Below, piece by piece: positions 1-7,587 of a DNA stretch of 14,429 bases (position 1 is its first letter; each line of letters starts with the position of its first letter). The notes beneath the pieces were generated by a model, which was not told where the DNA came from, ran no database searches, and was given only the letters and a program-made list of their open reading frames with translations. The position numbers and the translations under genes were made by a program. Source of the DNA: Planctomycetota bacterium (lineage in GTDB: Bacteria > Planctomycetota > PUPC01 > JACPCR01); contig JASLXP010001005.1 of NCBI GenBank assembly GCA_030740295.1, forward strand, positions 1 through 14,429. Reading direction: 5' to 3'.

Positions 1-2268
1 GAGCTCTGGCTGGCGTCATCAGACACGATTAAGCGCATCGTGATCCAAGAGGATGCAAAGTATCCGACCGGCATTGAGACCTTCGATTGGCCTAGTCGCA
101 TCGGCCCTGCCAGCAGGTTCCGGTTCTTACATGGACGTGAGAACCCGACCTTGATTGCCGAGACCCGCGGCGCCCTGAGTGCTTTTGAGTTCGACCGACT
201 GCAAAAGGGCTGGAAAGCAGTAACGGTAAAACCGGCTGCAAATTTTGAATCAGATGTTGTCGTCGAGATGCCATCGATCCGGTGGATCGAAGATTATTCG
301 AAAGGCGTGCGACTCTCTGCCGCGATCAGATACAGCGACGGGACGGAATCCACTATTTCACTCGAGCGGCCATTCCCGTTTGACCGTTTCCATTCGGTCC
401 TCCCTGCAGCAGGCAGCGTGTGGCTCTCTACCGATGCCGGGATCGCTGAATGCCTGATGGAACGTTCACGACTGCCGCTTAACGAGGTCCGATTTCACCG
501 CGCGGGCAAAGCTGGCGGGCAGCTTGTTTTTCTTGAGCAGGCACGGGAAGAACTGAAACGCGGTGTTTATTACCGCTCTCCGGACGGGAGCGCGTGGCAG
601 ATGCCAGTCCTCGGAAGCGGCCCGAAAAAAGCGGGGCCTGTCAAAGAGACCATTCCAATCCTGAGGCTTTCCGGTGAGGAAGATGTTCTGTATGAATTCG
701 ACGGTTTCTGGCGCTGGGTTCGAGATCGCAACTGGGATCACACTGCGAAGCTGGAAAAGCCAGTCGTGAAAATAGAGGCCCTTGATTCCGCAGGCAGTTG
801 GGCGGAGATCGAATTCGAAGGGGGGCGGTTCGCATTCGACAAAGTGAACGACATTCTGACCAGTGAGGGCTTGGTCTGGCTGGCCACGGATGGCGGGCTC
901 TGCGGGTTCGAGATGCAGCCGAATGCAACGGATACCACAGCGCCGCTCGACTTGGCAGGCGCCACCATCTTCCCAGATCTTTCACCCGCGACAGATCTTG
1001 TCAGGGACGCGCTCAGTAACCAGTTGTTCGTTCGTCTCCAGAAAAAAGCAAAGTCTGTTTACAGTCTGAATCTGCCAGATGGAAAGCCGCAGAAGATGAC
1101 TGGCTCGGCCAATCCGTTCCGGAAACGGCCTCGACTGACGGACGGCCGTACCCGCTGGTCTCACCAAGAGGAATACGAGGGCAATCAGCTCGACCACACT
1201 CACCTGCATCTCGATATCAGAGGCCCGCGAGGGCTATGGCAGGCAGTCGAGCTCGACCCGGGCCTGCTGCCCATCGATCAGATCCGCGACTTCAAATGCG
1301 TGGGCAAAACACTCTGGCTGGCGACGCCTGCGGGAATGGTCGCATGGGATACCTCGAAGTCTCCGGGGGAGCAGCAATTCCGTTTTTACTCGGAGACCGG
1401 GGATACGTGGCGGCTGTTGAAAAAGGTCTCTGAAACACAACCTGAGACCAGCGGCGATTTGCTGCCTTCAGAGCCGGAGATCATGTGCCTCTCTCGCGGG
1501 GCACGAGGGCTCGAGACCTTTCGATTCAGCAAAGCTCCAGTCGAGGGAAAACACTGGCTGCAACTGGATAAGCCATCCCTCTTCCGCGCCCGGATTGCAG
1601 AGGACAGCCACTGGCATTGGTATCGTGAACTGACCGGTATCTCGATCCTCTGGCGAGGATTGCAGTCCCGCCGTCGCGAAATCCGGCAGGGACGCTTCGC
1701 CGACGAAACGGCGCAGGCCCTTGCGATGCGTGAAGACAGACTCTTCGCCTGGACCCCTTCCGGCATCGCGCTCTACGCGATGGAGAAGGATGCTCTGAAA
1801 CTGGTCACCATCTACGAACACCCGGATCATGACTTCGGCGCGATTTCGGATCCGGTAGCCATGGGGTTCGATGGTGCTGCCCTGTATGCCGCGGTCGGCG
1901 AACGGGTCATGCGCATTCGTGCAGAAGGTGAGGGCGGCAATTATCTGATCGCAAAAGACTGGCGGCTCGCTCTTCGGGAGCGGCCGGATCGTCTTCTCTT
2001 TCGCCCAACTGAAGGAGGACTGCTCCTTGAGGCAGCCCAACATTCGCCGAAGCCCTCTTTCCAATTATTTGAAATCACAGACACCGGCCCCGAGCCTGTG
2101 AGCAGGCTGGGGGGAGAGCACGTGTTGGAATTTAGTGAGGGTGTGACGTACGGCGGCGCATCTCTCATGTCAGGCAAGCCACCCACGGCCGGCATCATTC
2201 CCTTGCCGGACGGTTACTGGATCGCGGGTAGAGAGAAGGCGGTTAGGCTGCGTTCGCTTGCCCCTTAA
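1..2268 (+). CDS. Propeller-repeat protein, 5'-truncated by window edge
   Basis: A large protein of unknown function. The frame is open from base 1, so a GTG at 40 is probably internal and the true start lies outside the window. Short motifs of the type (V/L)W-L-(A/S)-(T/S)-x-x-G-(I/L/M) recur. They are encoded at 1-39 (LWLASSDTIKRI), 418-444 (VWLSTDAGI), 874-900 (VWLATDGGL) and 1312-1338 (LWLATPAGM), with weaker versions near 1741, 1879 and 2215. This is the pattern of regulator-propeller / beta-propeller blades, spaced roughly 150 residues apart or less. The copy in the first 39 bases is the best evidence that the gene extends left. No transmembrane segment or catalytic motif is visible in the part present. 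The role is unknown; a sensor, scaffold or exported binding protein would all fit. It ends in TAA, 69 bases before the convergent hemL stop. Confidence 0.75.
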   Translation, partial: ELWLASSDTIKRIVIQEDAKYPTGIETFDWPSRIGPASRFRFLHGRENPTLIAETRGALSAFEFDRLQKGWKAVTVKPAANFESDVVVEMPSIRWIEDYSKGVRLSAAIRYSDGTESTISLERPFPFDRFHSVLPAAGSVWLSTDAGIAECLMERSRLPLNEVRFHRAGKAGGQLVFLEQAREELKRGVYYRSPDGSAWQMPVLGSGPKKAGPVKETIPILRLSGEEDVLYEFDGFWRWVRDRNWDHTAKLEKPVVKIEALDSAGSWAEIEFEGGRFAFDKVNDILTSEGLVWLATDGGLCGFEMQPNATDTTAPLDLAGATIFPDLSPATDLVRDALSNQLFVRLQKKAKSVYSLNLPDGKPQKMTGSANPFRKRPRLTDGRTRWSHQEEYEGNQLDHTHLHLDIRGPRGLWQAVELDPGLLPIDQIRDFKCVGKTLWLATPAGMVAWDTSKSPGEQQFRFYSETGDTWRLLKKVSETQPETSGDLLPSEPEIMCLSRGARGLETFRFSKAPVEGKHWLQLDKPSLFRARIAEDSHWHWYRELTGISILWRGLQSRRREIRQGRFADETAQALAMREDRLFAWTPSGIALYAMEKDALKLVTIYEHPDHDFGAISDPVAMGFDGAALYAAVGERVMRIRAEGEGGNYLIAKDWRLALRERPDRLLFRPTEGGLLLEAAQHSPKPSFQLFEITDTGPEPVSRLGGEHVLEFSEGVTYGGASLMSGKPPTAGIIPLPDGYWIAGREKAVRLRSLAP

Positions 2269-2283
2269 ATCGCTTGCCGTCTT

Positions 2284-2310
2284 ATTCGTCTGTCCCCATT
2301 CGTCTGTCCC
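2284..2310. repeat. 14-nt direct repeat in the convergent gap
   Basis: ATTCGTCTGTCCCC at 2284-2297 is followed immediately by ATTCGTCTGTCCC at 2298-2310. On the other strand this reads as GGGACAGACGAAT twice. It lies in the 69-base gap between the propeller gene and the convergent hemL stop, and no clear terminator hairpin with a T-run is seen there. Confidence 0.7.
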
Positions 2311-2337
2311 TTTCCGCCTGCGTTAGCGTTCCCAGGT

Positions 2338-3621
2338 TCACAATGCGCTCATCACTTCTCCCGAAGCAGCAATCGTCTGCTCGATATCCTCAGGGCTGTG
2401 TGCCGTCGACACAAAGGCTGCTTCGTATTGTGCGGGAGCAAAGTAAGAACCGCGCTCGAGCATCCCTCTGAACCAGGCCGCGTACCTGTCGGTATCCGAT
2501 GCGGTGGCGGTCGTGTAGTTTGAGACCTCCGACGTGTTGAAGAACATGCACTGCATCGAGCCGACCCTGGTGTGGAAGGTCGGGATGTCCGCCTTCCTGG
2601 CCGAATCCTCCAGTCCCGCGGACAGAGTGGCTGCGAGCGAATCCAGTTGCTCATACACACCTGGTTGGCCGAGCGCATCGAGCATGGCATTGCCCGCGGC
2701 AACCGCGAGGGGATTACCCGACAGTGTGCCTGCCTGATAGACCGGGCCTTCCGGGGAGATGTGGGCCATGATTTCAGCTTTGCCGCCGTAGGCGCCGACG
2801 GGCAATCCGCCGCCAATGACCTTTCCAAGCAGTGTCATATCCGGAGTCACACCGAAATGTGTCTGCGCACCGCCCAGCCCCACTCTGAATCCAGTGATGA
2901 CTTCATCAAAGATCAGCACAATCCCGTGCGCTTCGGTGATCTCTCGCAGGCCTTCGAGATAGCCGTCAGCCGGCGGAACGACGCCCATGTTGCCGGCGAT
3001 GGGCTCGAGGATGATGGCCGCGATTTCGCTGCCCTCGGCTTCGCATACCTCTCTTACTTGATCCACATTATTGAACGGCAAAACGATCGTGTTCTTTGCG
3101 TAGTCTGCAGGGACGCCTGGGCTCGTTGGTACGCCCAAAGTAGTCGCGCCCGAACCGGCTGCGGCCAGTAATCCGTCCGCGTGGCCGTGATAACAGCCCT
3201 CGAATTTGATGATCTTGTCGCGGCCGGTAAATCCGCGCGCCAGGCGGATTGCGCTCATCGCTGCTTCGGTCCCTGAATTCACCAGTCGCACTTTCTCGAT
3301 TGAGGGAACCGCTTCGACGATCTTCCGTGCAAGTTCGGTTTCTCTTTCCGTGGGCGCGCCAAAGCTCGAGCCCGTCTGCAGGGCCTCCTGGACCGCACCA
3401 ACCACCGCGGCATGCGCATGACCGAGGATCAACGGCCCCCAGGAGCAGACGTAGTCCACGTACTCGTTGGCATCGACGTCGGTCAGCCGCGAGCCGCTCC
3501 CGGACTGTATGAATCTGGGGCTGGCACCCACTGCACTGAATGCCCTGACCGGGCTGTTCACGCCTCCCGGAATGTAATTTTGCGCTTCCTGAAATGCCGC
3601 TGCTGATTTGTCTGATGTCAC
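2338..3621 (-). CDS. hemL: Glutamate-1-semialdehyde 2,1-aminomutase
   Basis: A PLP enzyme that converts glutamate-1-semialdehyde to 5-aminolevulinate, the precursor of heme and other tetrapyrroles in the C5 pathway; cytoplasmic. At 427 aa it is the normal family length. The N-terminus [12 protein letters not shown] and the [11 protein letters not shown] stretch are diagnostic of HemL. The PLP-binding lysine is K267 in [17 protein letters not shown], and [16 protein letters not shown] contributes to the cofactor phosphate site. The start is GTG at 3621, supported by AAGGAT (complement of 3627-3632) six bases upstream and by the HemL-like N-terminus. It appears monocistronic: a promoter sits about 40 bases upstream, repeat DNA lies beyond it, and the convergent propeller gene is downstream. 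Confidence 0.97.
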   Translation of the reverse strand: MTSDKSAAAFQEAQNYIPGGVNSPVRAFSAVGASPRFIQSGSGSRLTDVDANEYVDYVCSWGPLILGHAHAAVVGAVQEALQTGSSFGAPTERETELARKIVEAVPSIEKVRLVNSGTEAAMSAIRLARGFTGRDKIIKFEGCYHGHADGLLAAAGSGATTLGVPTSPGVPADYAKNTIVLPFNNVDQVREVCEAEGSEIAAIILEPIAGNMGVVPPADGYLEGLREITEAHGIVLIFDEVITGFRVGLGGAQTHFGVTPDMTLLGKVIGGGLPVGAYGGKAEIMAHISPEGPVYQAGTLSGNPLAVAAGNAMLDALGQPGVYEQLDSLAATLSAGLEDSARKADIPTFHTRVGSMQCMFFNTSEVSNYTTATASDTDRYAAWFRGMLERGSYFAPAQYEAAFVSTAHSPEDIEQTIAASGEVMSAL

Positions 3622-3660
3622 GTTTTATCCTTCTTCAGATAGGTGATGGAATGCGGGGGC

Positions 3661-3689
3661 TGTATACCATTCGGTCACGGTGAATTCAA
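3661..3689 (-). promoter_or_regulatory. Putative sigma-70-type promoter of hemL
   Basis: On the minus strand a -35 TTGAAT (complement of 3684-3689) is followed after exactly 17 bases by -10 TATACA (complement of 3661-3666). A TGG just before the -10 makes an extended -10. Transcription would start near 3654, giving a short leader before the hemL GTG. No experimental support is available. Confidence 0.55.
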
Positions 3690-3714
3690 TGAAAGGTGCA
3701 GAAGACATGGATTC

Positions 3715-3752
3715 GTGGAGTGATGGAAGAGTGATGGAATGATGGAGTGATG
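3715..3752. repeat. Degenerate (G)TGATGGA short tandem array
   Basis: The motif TGATGGA or TGGAG recurs with one to four spacer bases: GTGGAG, TGATGGAAGAG, TGATGGAA, TGATGGAG, TGATG. The same family occurs in inverse orientation at 12161-12190, at the 3' end of the atypical ABC ATPase gene. Confidence 0.7.
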
Positions 3753-3776
3753 CTGCGTCTTTTCCCGACCCATGTT

Positions 3777-4007
3777 CCATGTGCCACGTGGTTGCTTGCC
3801 AACCCGTGTCTTCACGTGCTGGGATTTCCGTCTGAAGAAAAGAGAGGTCTGGTTTCTTAACCACTCACAGGGCGTCAGGAGCATGTACAGGCCGGTAATA
3901 ACCCCGCCAACAGATGGGGAACTCTTCTTTGAATGGAATTCCTCTTTGTTGGGGATTTTGTCCAGGCCCGGAAGACACGGGTTGGCAAGCAACCACGTGG
4001 CACATGG
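3777..4007. repeat. 37-nt perfect inverted repeat
   Basis: The arm at 3777-3813 (begins CCATGTGCCACGTGG, ends CCCGTGTCTTC) is the exact reverse complement of 3971-4007. The 157 bases between them include part of the 90-nt tandem unit. The left arm therefore looks like an inverted, partly decayed third copy of that unit. Stem-loop formation over this distance is possible, but the arrangement more likely reflects element insertion or inversion. Confidence 0.85.
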
Positions 4008-4094
4008 GGAGTTGTTCTATGAATGGAGTTCTTCTCCGTTGAGGATTCTGTCCAGGCCCGAAGCCACGGGTTGGCAAACATCCCGTGGCTATGT
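3915..4094. repeat. Two tandem copies of a 90-nt element
   Basis: Unit 1 spans about 3915-4004 and unit 2 about 4005-4094, each beginning TGGGGA. GAATGGA (3931 and 4021), GGATT(T/C)TG, TCCAGGCCCG (3961 and 4051) and CACGGGTTGGCAA (3976 and 4065) recur at a spacing of 89-90 bases. There are scattered substitutions and a one-base indel near 3971/4061. No protein domain is evident in any frame. The conserved CACGGGTTGGCAA core also appears inverted in the left arm at 3777-3813. Confidence 0.8.
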
Positions 4095-4112
4095 GGAGCT
4101 CCACATAACCAC
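4062..4112. repeat. Two adjacent hairpins closing the 90-nt array
   Basis: AGCCACGGG (4062-4070) pairs perfectly with CCCGTGGCT (4082-4090) around an 11-base loop containing TTGGCAA. Immediately after it, 4085-4112 is a 28-base near-palindrome with one mismatched pair, including the perfect 16-base palindrome ATGTGGAGCTCCACAT at 4091-4106. The two structures share bases 4085-4090, so they would be mutually exclusive. No T-run follows, so this is not a standard terminator. Confidence 0.75.
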
Positions 4113-4132
4113 AGCAGAGCGAAGTGATGAAG

Positions 4133-4168
4133 CAGGCGAGGATTAAGACGAAGATTGAGACAAAGATT
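4133..4168. repeat. 12-nt tandem repeat, three copies
   Basis: CAGGCGAGGATT (4133-4144), AAGACGAAGATT (4145-4156) and GAGACAAAGATT (4157-4168) are three degenerate 12-base units in register, downstream of the ribE stop. Confidence 0.6.
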
Positions 4169-4234
4169 TGGTTGCGGCCCGAGACCGCGGCAGGATAACG
4201 ACAAAGAAAGGTGGTTCGCGCACAGGCCAACGGT

Positions 4235-4885
4235 CTACGCGAATCCGCCGGCCTCCAATTGCTCCATCGTCACGCCTTCCTTTTCCGCGTCTGATTCCTG
4301 GCCGGGCAACAGGCGCCGTACCCACTTGCTGATCATGTCCACTTCCAGGTTGACCCGGTCACCAACATTTTTCACTCCCAGTGTCGTAATGCTGAGAGTG
4401 TGGGGGATCAGGGCAATCGAAAGACTCGTTGCTTCGAGCTTAGCTATCGTCAGGCTGATGCCATCGACCGCGACCGAACCTTTGTGGATCATCTGGTCCA
4501 GCATCTCCTTTGATGCCCCGATCTTTATGGTCCCGCCCTCATCACTCTTCTGCACATCAGCGATCTTGCCTACACCATCCACGTGGCCCTGAACGAAGTG
4601 CCCATGAAGGCGGTCGCCGATTCTGAGTGACCGCTCGATGTTCACTTGCGAACCTGCGGACAGATCGCCCAGGTTCGTTTTGTCGAGGGTTTCCGGCACG
4701 ACATCAAACCGGCTGACCGTACCAGCCAACTCCGTTACCGTAAGGCAGGTACCGTTCACCGCGATGCTGTCGCCGATGCTGACACCCTCAGCCAGTTCCT
4801 CGAGGTCAATGAGCAGATGGATGATCTCATCGCCTTTTTTGACGGTGGTGACACGGCAGAGCTTTTCGACGATTCCGCTGAACAT
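4235..4885 (-). CDS. ribE: Riboflavin synthase, alpha chain
   Basis: Catalyses dismutation of two 6,7-dimethyl-8-ribityllumazines to riboflavin; cytoplasmic homotrimer. The 216-aa protein starts with the family hallmark MFSGIVE. It shows the expected two tandem lumazine-binding barrels: the first includes GDSIAVNGTCLTV, the second GDRLHGHFVQGHVDG and KGSVAVDGISLTI. The open frame extends 42 codons further upstream, but that part runs through a terminator hairpin and has no family similarity. I therefore take the ATG at 4885. The Shine-Dalgarno is weak (GTGGAAATC before ATG). No other rib genes are adjacent and I see no FMN riboswitch: the upstream space to the CBM48 gene is only 76 bases. E. 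coli calls this gene ribC/ribE. Confidence 0.96.
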   Translation of the reverse strand: MFSGIVEKLCRVTTVKKGDEIIHLLIDLEELAEGVSIGDSIAVNGTCLTVTELAGTVSRFDVVPETLDKTNLGDLSAGSQVNIERSLRIGDRLHGHFVQGHVDGVGKIADVQKSDEGGTIKIGASKEMLDQMIHKGSVAVDGISLTIAKLEATSLSIALIPHTLSITTLGVKNVGDRVNLEVDMISKWVRRLLPGQESDAEKEGVTMEQLEAGGFA

Positions 4886-4903
4886 GATTTCCACAGTGTA
4901 CAC

Positions 4904-4930
4904 AAAATAGGCGCTCGATATCGAGCGCCT
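4904..4930 (-). terminator. Intrinsic terminator after the CBM48 gene
   Basis: AGGCGCTCGATATCGAGCGCCT (4909-4930) contains a perfect 9-bp stem with an ATAT loop. On the minus strand it is followed by ATTTTG. It lies 31 bases downstream of the CBM48 stop and just before ribE, so ribE either uses its own start site or depends on read-through. Confidence 0.65.
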
Positions 4931-4961
4931 TTGAAACTTATCGAACTGGGATGCCTTCGAA

Positions 4962-5282
4962 CTATTTTCCGCCGGATGCTGCCGCAGCTCCTGGCCGGGA
5001 CCGCTCAGCAATTTTCTGCACGTTGATCAGAGAATTGTCTGTTCCAAAAGGATTCGGAACACGGTCTTTGTCTGGGTCACAAAACCAGTCCCCATCGATA
5101 AGGAACTTGTATTCAAAGCGACCCGGCTCGAGGGAAAGCTCCGTGGCAAATCTGCCCTTGTCCTTTCCTCTCTTTTTCTTGAGTCTAATAGACTCCCCGC
5201 TCCACTCATTAAAATCACCGGCCAGAAACACCTCTTTTGCTTCCGGCGCATTGATTTGGAATTGGACCTTGGTCTTGGCCAT
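4962..5282 (-). CDS. Stand-alone CBM48 / AMPK-beta-like glycogen-binding protein
   Basis: A 106-aa cytoplasmic protein made almost entirely of one carbohydrate-binding module of the CBM48 / isoamylase N-terminal / AMPK-beta type. Visible signatures are VFLAGDFNEWSGES (residues 18-31), the LEPGRFEYKFLIDGDWFCDPD stretch (51-71) and FGTDNSLINV (79-88). These include the aromatic and lysine/asparagine positions (W27, K59, W66, N83) that bind alpha-glucan in the family. A short basic/Ala-Gly tail follows. No catalytic domain is attached, so it may bind glycogen or act as a partner of a glycogen enzyme encoded elsewhere; that is inference. The ATG at 5282 is preferred over one eight codons upstream because AAAGGAG sits five bases before it. 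Confidence 0.88.
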   Translation of the reverse strand: MAKTKVQFQINAPEAKEVFLAGDFNEWSGESIRLKKKRGKDKGRFATELSLEPGRFEYKFLIDGDWFCDPDKDRVPNPFGTDNSLINVQKIAERSRPGAAAASGGK

Positions 5283-5287
5283 CTTTT

Positions 5288-5294
5288 CTCCTTT
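5288..5294 (-). promoter_or_regulatory. Ribosome binding site deciding the CBM48 start
   Basis: AAAGGAG on the minus strand, five bases before the ATG at 5282. It fixes the start there and rules out the ATG at 5306, inside whose reading the site would lie. Confidence 0.8.
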
Positions 5295-5412
5295 GTGCAA
5301 AACCACCTGGCTATTTCAACCCGCCAGCAGGAATTGCCGGATGCTTCAACGGGAAGCGTTTGGGCCGAAGAATGAATTTTAGCGATTTAATTAATGAGAT
5401 CACGGACAGGGG

Positions 5413-5436
5413 TAAAGCTGTAAAGCTGCAAAGCAG
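5413..5436. repeat. 8-nt tandem repeat, three copies
   Basis: TAAAGCTG, TAAAGCTG and CAAAGCAG lie in tandem. This is another short-period repeat in an intergenic gap. Confidence 0.55.
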
Positions 5437-5587
5437 AATTTGTCCTTCAGGCACTTAACCAGAAAATGCAGAAAACCGATACGATGGTGCGTTCTGACTC
5501 ATTGAGTAGTGCTGGTTTTTCGCCATTGTTTACGCTGCGGCGCAGTTTCGGTCTCCGATCTCCGAGGTTGAACAGGGGGCAGACGTG

Positions 5588-6427
5588 ATGAATCGAGCGA
5601 TCGTCGCCGTTCTTGCATTGGTCCTTTTGTGGGGGTGTGCCAGCGTTGACAAAGCGTTTTACCACCCTGACAAGAAGGTCTACCGGACACCAAGGCAAGA
5701 CGGTCTTGAGTATGAGGATGCCCGTTTCCGGAGCTCGGATGGCACCGTGTTATCGGGGTGGTTCATCCCTGCAACGACGCAGGCTCTCGGAACAGTCATT
5801 CACTTCCACGGGAACGCTCAGAACATGACGGCACACTACACCTTTGTCTCCTGGCTTCCCAGGAACGGGTTCAATCTTTTCGTTTTCGACTACCGGGGTT
5901 ACGGCGCCTCTGGCGGAAAACCCACTAGAGAGGGTGTTTACCAGGATTCAGTGGCTGCGATCCAGTACGTTAAGGGCAGGAACGATATCGACCAGAAGAA
6001 GATCATCGTGATGGGACAGAGCCTGGGAGGCGCAAATGCCATTTCGGCCGTCGGCAACAATAGCTTCGAAGGGATTGTCGGGGTCGTAATCGAGGCCGCG
6101 TTTTCTTCATACGAAGATGTGGCCAAGGACCACGTTGGATCACTGGTGAAGCCACTGGGAGCGGTGCTTGTCAGGGACACCCATAGTCCCATTCAAGCTG
6201 TGGACAAGATCAGTCCGATTCCTTTGATCGTCATACACGGAACGGCGGACCGAGTAGTCCCTTTCTACCACGGCAAACGCCTGTACGGAAAGGCGAAGGA
6301 CCCGAAGGAATTGTGGGCCATAAAGAATGGCCGGCATACGGAAGCCCTCACCAGGTACCGGAAAGAAGTAGTCCCGCGCTTACAGAAACGTCTCCTGGCA
6401 TGGGTGGGTGCAGAGCCAGGGGATTGA
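5588..6427 (+). CDS. Alpha/beta hydrolase lipoprotein (BEM46/YfhR-like)
   Basis: A 279-aa serine hydrolase of the alpha/beta fold. The N-terminus MNR plus a hydrophobic stretch ends in LLWGC, a type II signal peptide with lipidated C17, so the enzyme is probably membrane-anchored and faces the periplasm or outside. The tryptophan at -2 of the lipobox is uncommon. Catalytic residues are visible: S145 in GQSLGG (143-148), D221 in HGTADRVVP and H250 in NGRHTE. The oxyanion HFHGN (72-76) and DYRGYGASGGKPT (101-113) are typical of the BEM46/ABHD13-like group. The substrate is unknown. Start is ATG at 5588; an adjacent GTG at 5585 is possible. An AGGGGG stretch lies just upstream. It seems monocistronic. 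Confidence 0.9.
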   Translation: MNRAIVAVLALVLLWGCASVDKAFYHPDKKVYRTPRQDGLEYEDARFRSSDGTVLSGWFIPATTQALGTVIHFHGNAQNMTAHYTFVSWLPRNGFNLFVFDYRGYGASGGKPTREGVYQDSVAAIQYVKGRNDIDQKKIIVMGQSLGGANAISAVGNNSFEGIVGVVIEAAFSSYEDVAKDHVGSLVKPLGAVLVRDTHSPIQAVDKISPIPLIVIHGTADRVVPFYHGKRLYGKAKDPKELWAIKNGRHTEALTRYRKEVVPRLQKRLLAWVGAEPGD

Positions 6428-6584
6428 AAGGCAGAGAATGCCAGACGTTTGAAACATGTCTGTTGGCGAAGGAGAAACGACCTTGTTTAGTCTTCATTCA
6501 TTGGATCGTAGAGCACGTCCATGTTTACTCCTGCAAACCACGCAACGAATTCCCAACTGATTTTTTCAACAGAGAGGTCTCACC

Positions 6585-7586
6585 ATGTCGATTAAGATGA
6601 TCCACCTTGGTTCCGGAGGACGCGGTCGCTGGCCGGTCAAACTGATTACTGAGAGGGACGATTACGAGAGTGTCGCCCTTGTGGATGTCAATGAAGACAA
6701 TCTTGCCAACGCTCGCGAAGTCAGCGGCCTGGGCGAAGATGTCTGTTTCAGCAGCCTTACCGACGCGCTCAATGCGGTAGAGGCCGACGCGGTCGTTGTG
6801 ATCACCCCACCGGGCCTTCACGCCGGGCAATGCCTGGAGGCTGTCCGGGCCGGCAAGCATGTGCTGGTCGAGAAGCCTTTCACCAAGGATTTCAAGGAAG
6901 CACATCAGGTCGTCAGCGAAGCTGAGGAGCGCAACCTGAAGGTTGCCGTCTGCCAGAATGCACGATTCGGCGGTACAGTTCATACCATTCATAGCCTGGT
7001 AAAAGAGAACACCCTCGGCGCTCCCGCGATTGCGCTCATGACCAAATTTGGCTGGAGGCCAAACACGCATCATTCAGGTGACGATGTCCACTCCTATCTG
7101 TGGGAGCGTGGGATTCATGATTTCGATGCCGCCTGCTTCATGATGAACTCCAGGCCCAAACGCGTCTGGGCCCACGAATACAATCCGGGCTGGAGCCCAT
7201 ATATCGCCGGTGCTGGACTGCATGCTTTTGTTGAGTTTGAGAGTGGCGCCACCTTCGGCTTCCTCTGCACGTTTGCCTCGCACGCCGGCGGCTCGAGCCT
7301 CCGCGTCGATTTTGAAGGGGGGACGATCACCGAGGGTAGTGGCTGTCTGAACCTCAACAGGCCAGGTGTAAAGGAAGCGGAGGAGTTGCCGTTTATCGAA
7401 TGTCCCGCGCCTGAGACTATTCTTCTCGACGGATTCGCCGCGTACATAAATGAAGGCATCGAGCCTACCTTCAGTGGCAAAAAGAACCTCGACACTGTCG
7501 GCATCATTGAAGCCCTCGGCACAGCCTCCGACCGTGGCGAGGTCCTTGATTTCCAGGATTTCCTGAACGGCCTGGCAGGGAACTGA
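6585..7586 (+). CDS. Gfo/Idh/MocA-family NAD(P)-dependent oxidoreductase
   Basis: A 333-aa dehydrogenase of the family that oxidises or reduces sugars, inositols and sugar derivatives. The N-terminal Rossmann fold shows GSGGRG (9-14) and an acidic residue ending strand 2 (VDVNEDN, about 34-39). The family catalytic motif E96-K97-P98 lies in HVLVEKPF. The active-site GIHDFD (H178, D181) is in the C-terminal alpha/beta domain. The exact substrate cannot be told from sequence. The start ATG at 6585 has AGAGAGG (6571-6577) seven bases upstream. msrB begins one base after the stop, so the two are probably co-transcribed, although the functional link is unclear. Confidence 0.92.
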   Translation: MSIKMIHLGSGGRGRWPVKLITERDDYESVALVDVNEDNLANAREVSGLGEDVCFSSLTDALNAVEADAVVVITPPGLHAGQCLEAVRAGKHVLVEKPFTKDFKEAHQVVSEAEERNLKVAVCQNARFGGTVHTIHSLVKENTLGAPAIALMTKFGWRPNTHHSGDDVHSYLWERGIHDFDAACFMMNSRPKRVWAHEYNPGWSPYIAGAGLHAFVEFESGATFGFLCTFASHAGGSSLRVDFEGGTITEGSGCLNLNRPGVKEAEELPFIECPAPETILLDGFAAYINEGIEPTFSGKKNLDTVGIIEALGTASDRGEVLDFQDFLNGLAGN

Positions 7587-7587
7587 T

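Larger units (their letters stand above)
3622..4234. other. 613-bp gene-free, repeat-filled intergenic region
   Basis: No convincing gene lies between the hemL start and the ribE stop. Several open frames cross it, but their translations are just the repeats read in different frames and none has a recognisable domain. Apart from the hemL promoter, the region holds a degenerate GATGGAGTG array, a long inverted repeat, two tandem 90-nt units ending in hairpins, and a 12-nt triplet repeat, each listed separately. Confidence 0.75.
5283..5587. other. Divergent intergenic region, CBM48 versus hydrolase
   Basis: About 305 bases without a gene, between two divergently read genes, so both promoters should be here. 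No clean -35/-10 pair stands out. TAAAAT on the minus strand near 5379-5384 is a possible -10 for CBM48, without a good -35. An 8-nt repeat lies at 5413-5436. Nothing else was recognised. Confidence 0.5.

Noticed and set aside
1468..2064. 198-codon minus-strand frame inside the propeller gene
   Set aside because: The plus-strand frame shows repeated propeller motifs, and this one has no recognisable domain or ribosome binding site.
3625..4230. Several open frames of 60-125 codons on both strands between hemL and ribE
   Set aside because: They translate the repeats and inverted repeats in different frames, have no domain and no ribosome binding sites.
4238..4961. FMN riboswitch near ribE
   Set aside because: Only 76 bases separate ribE from the CBM48 gene, mostly a terminator hairpin, and no RFN-like conserved segments are seen.
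4886..5011. 42-codon N-terminal extension of riboflavin synthase
   Set aside because: It runs through the terminator hairpin and is unlike the family; MFSGIVE is the true N-terminus.
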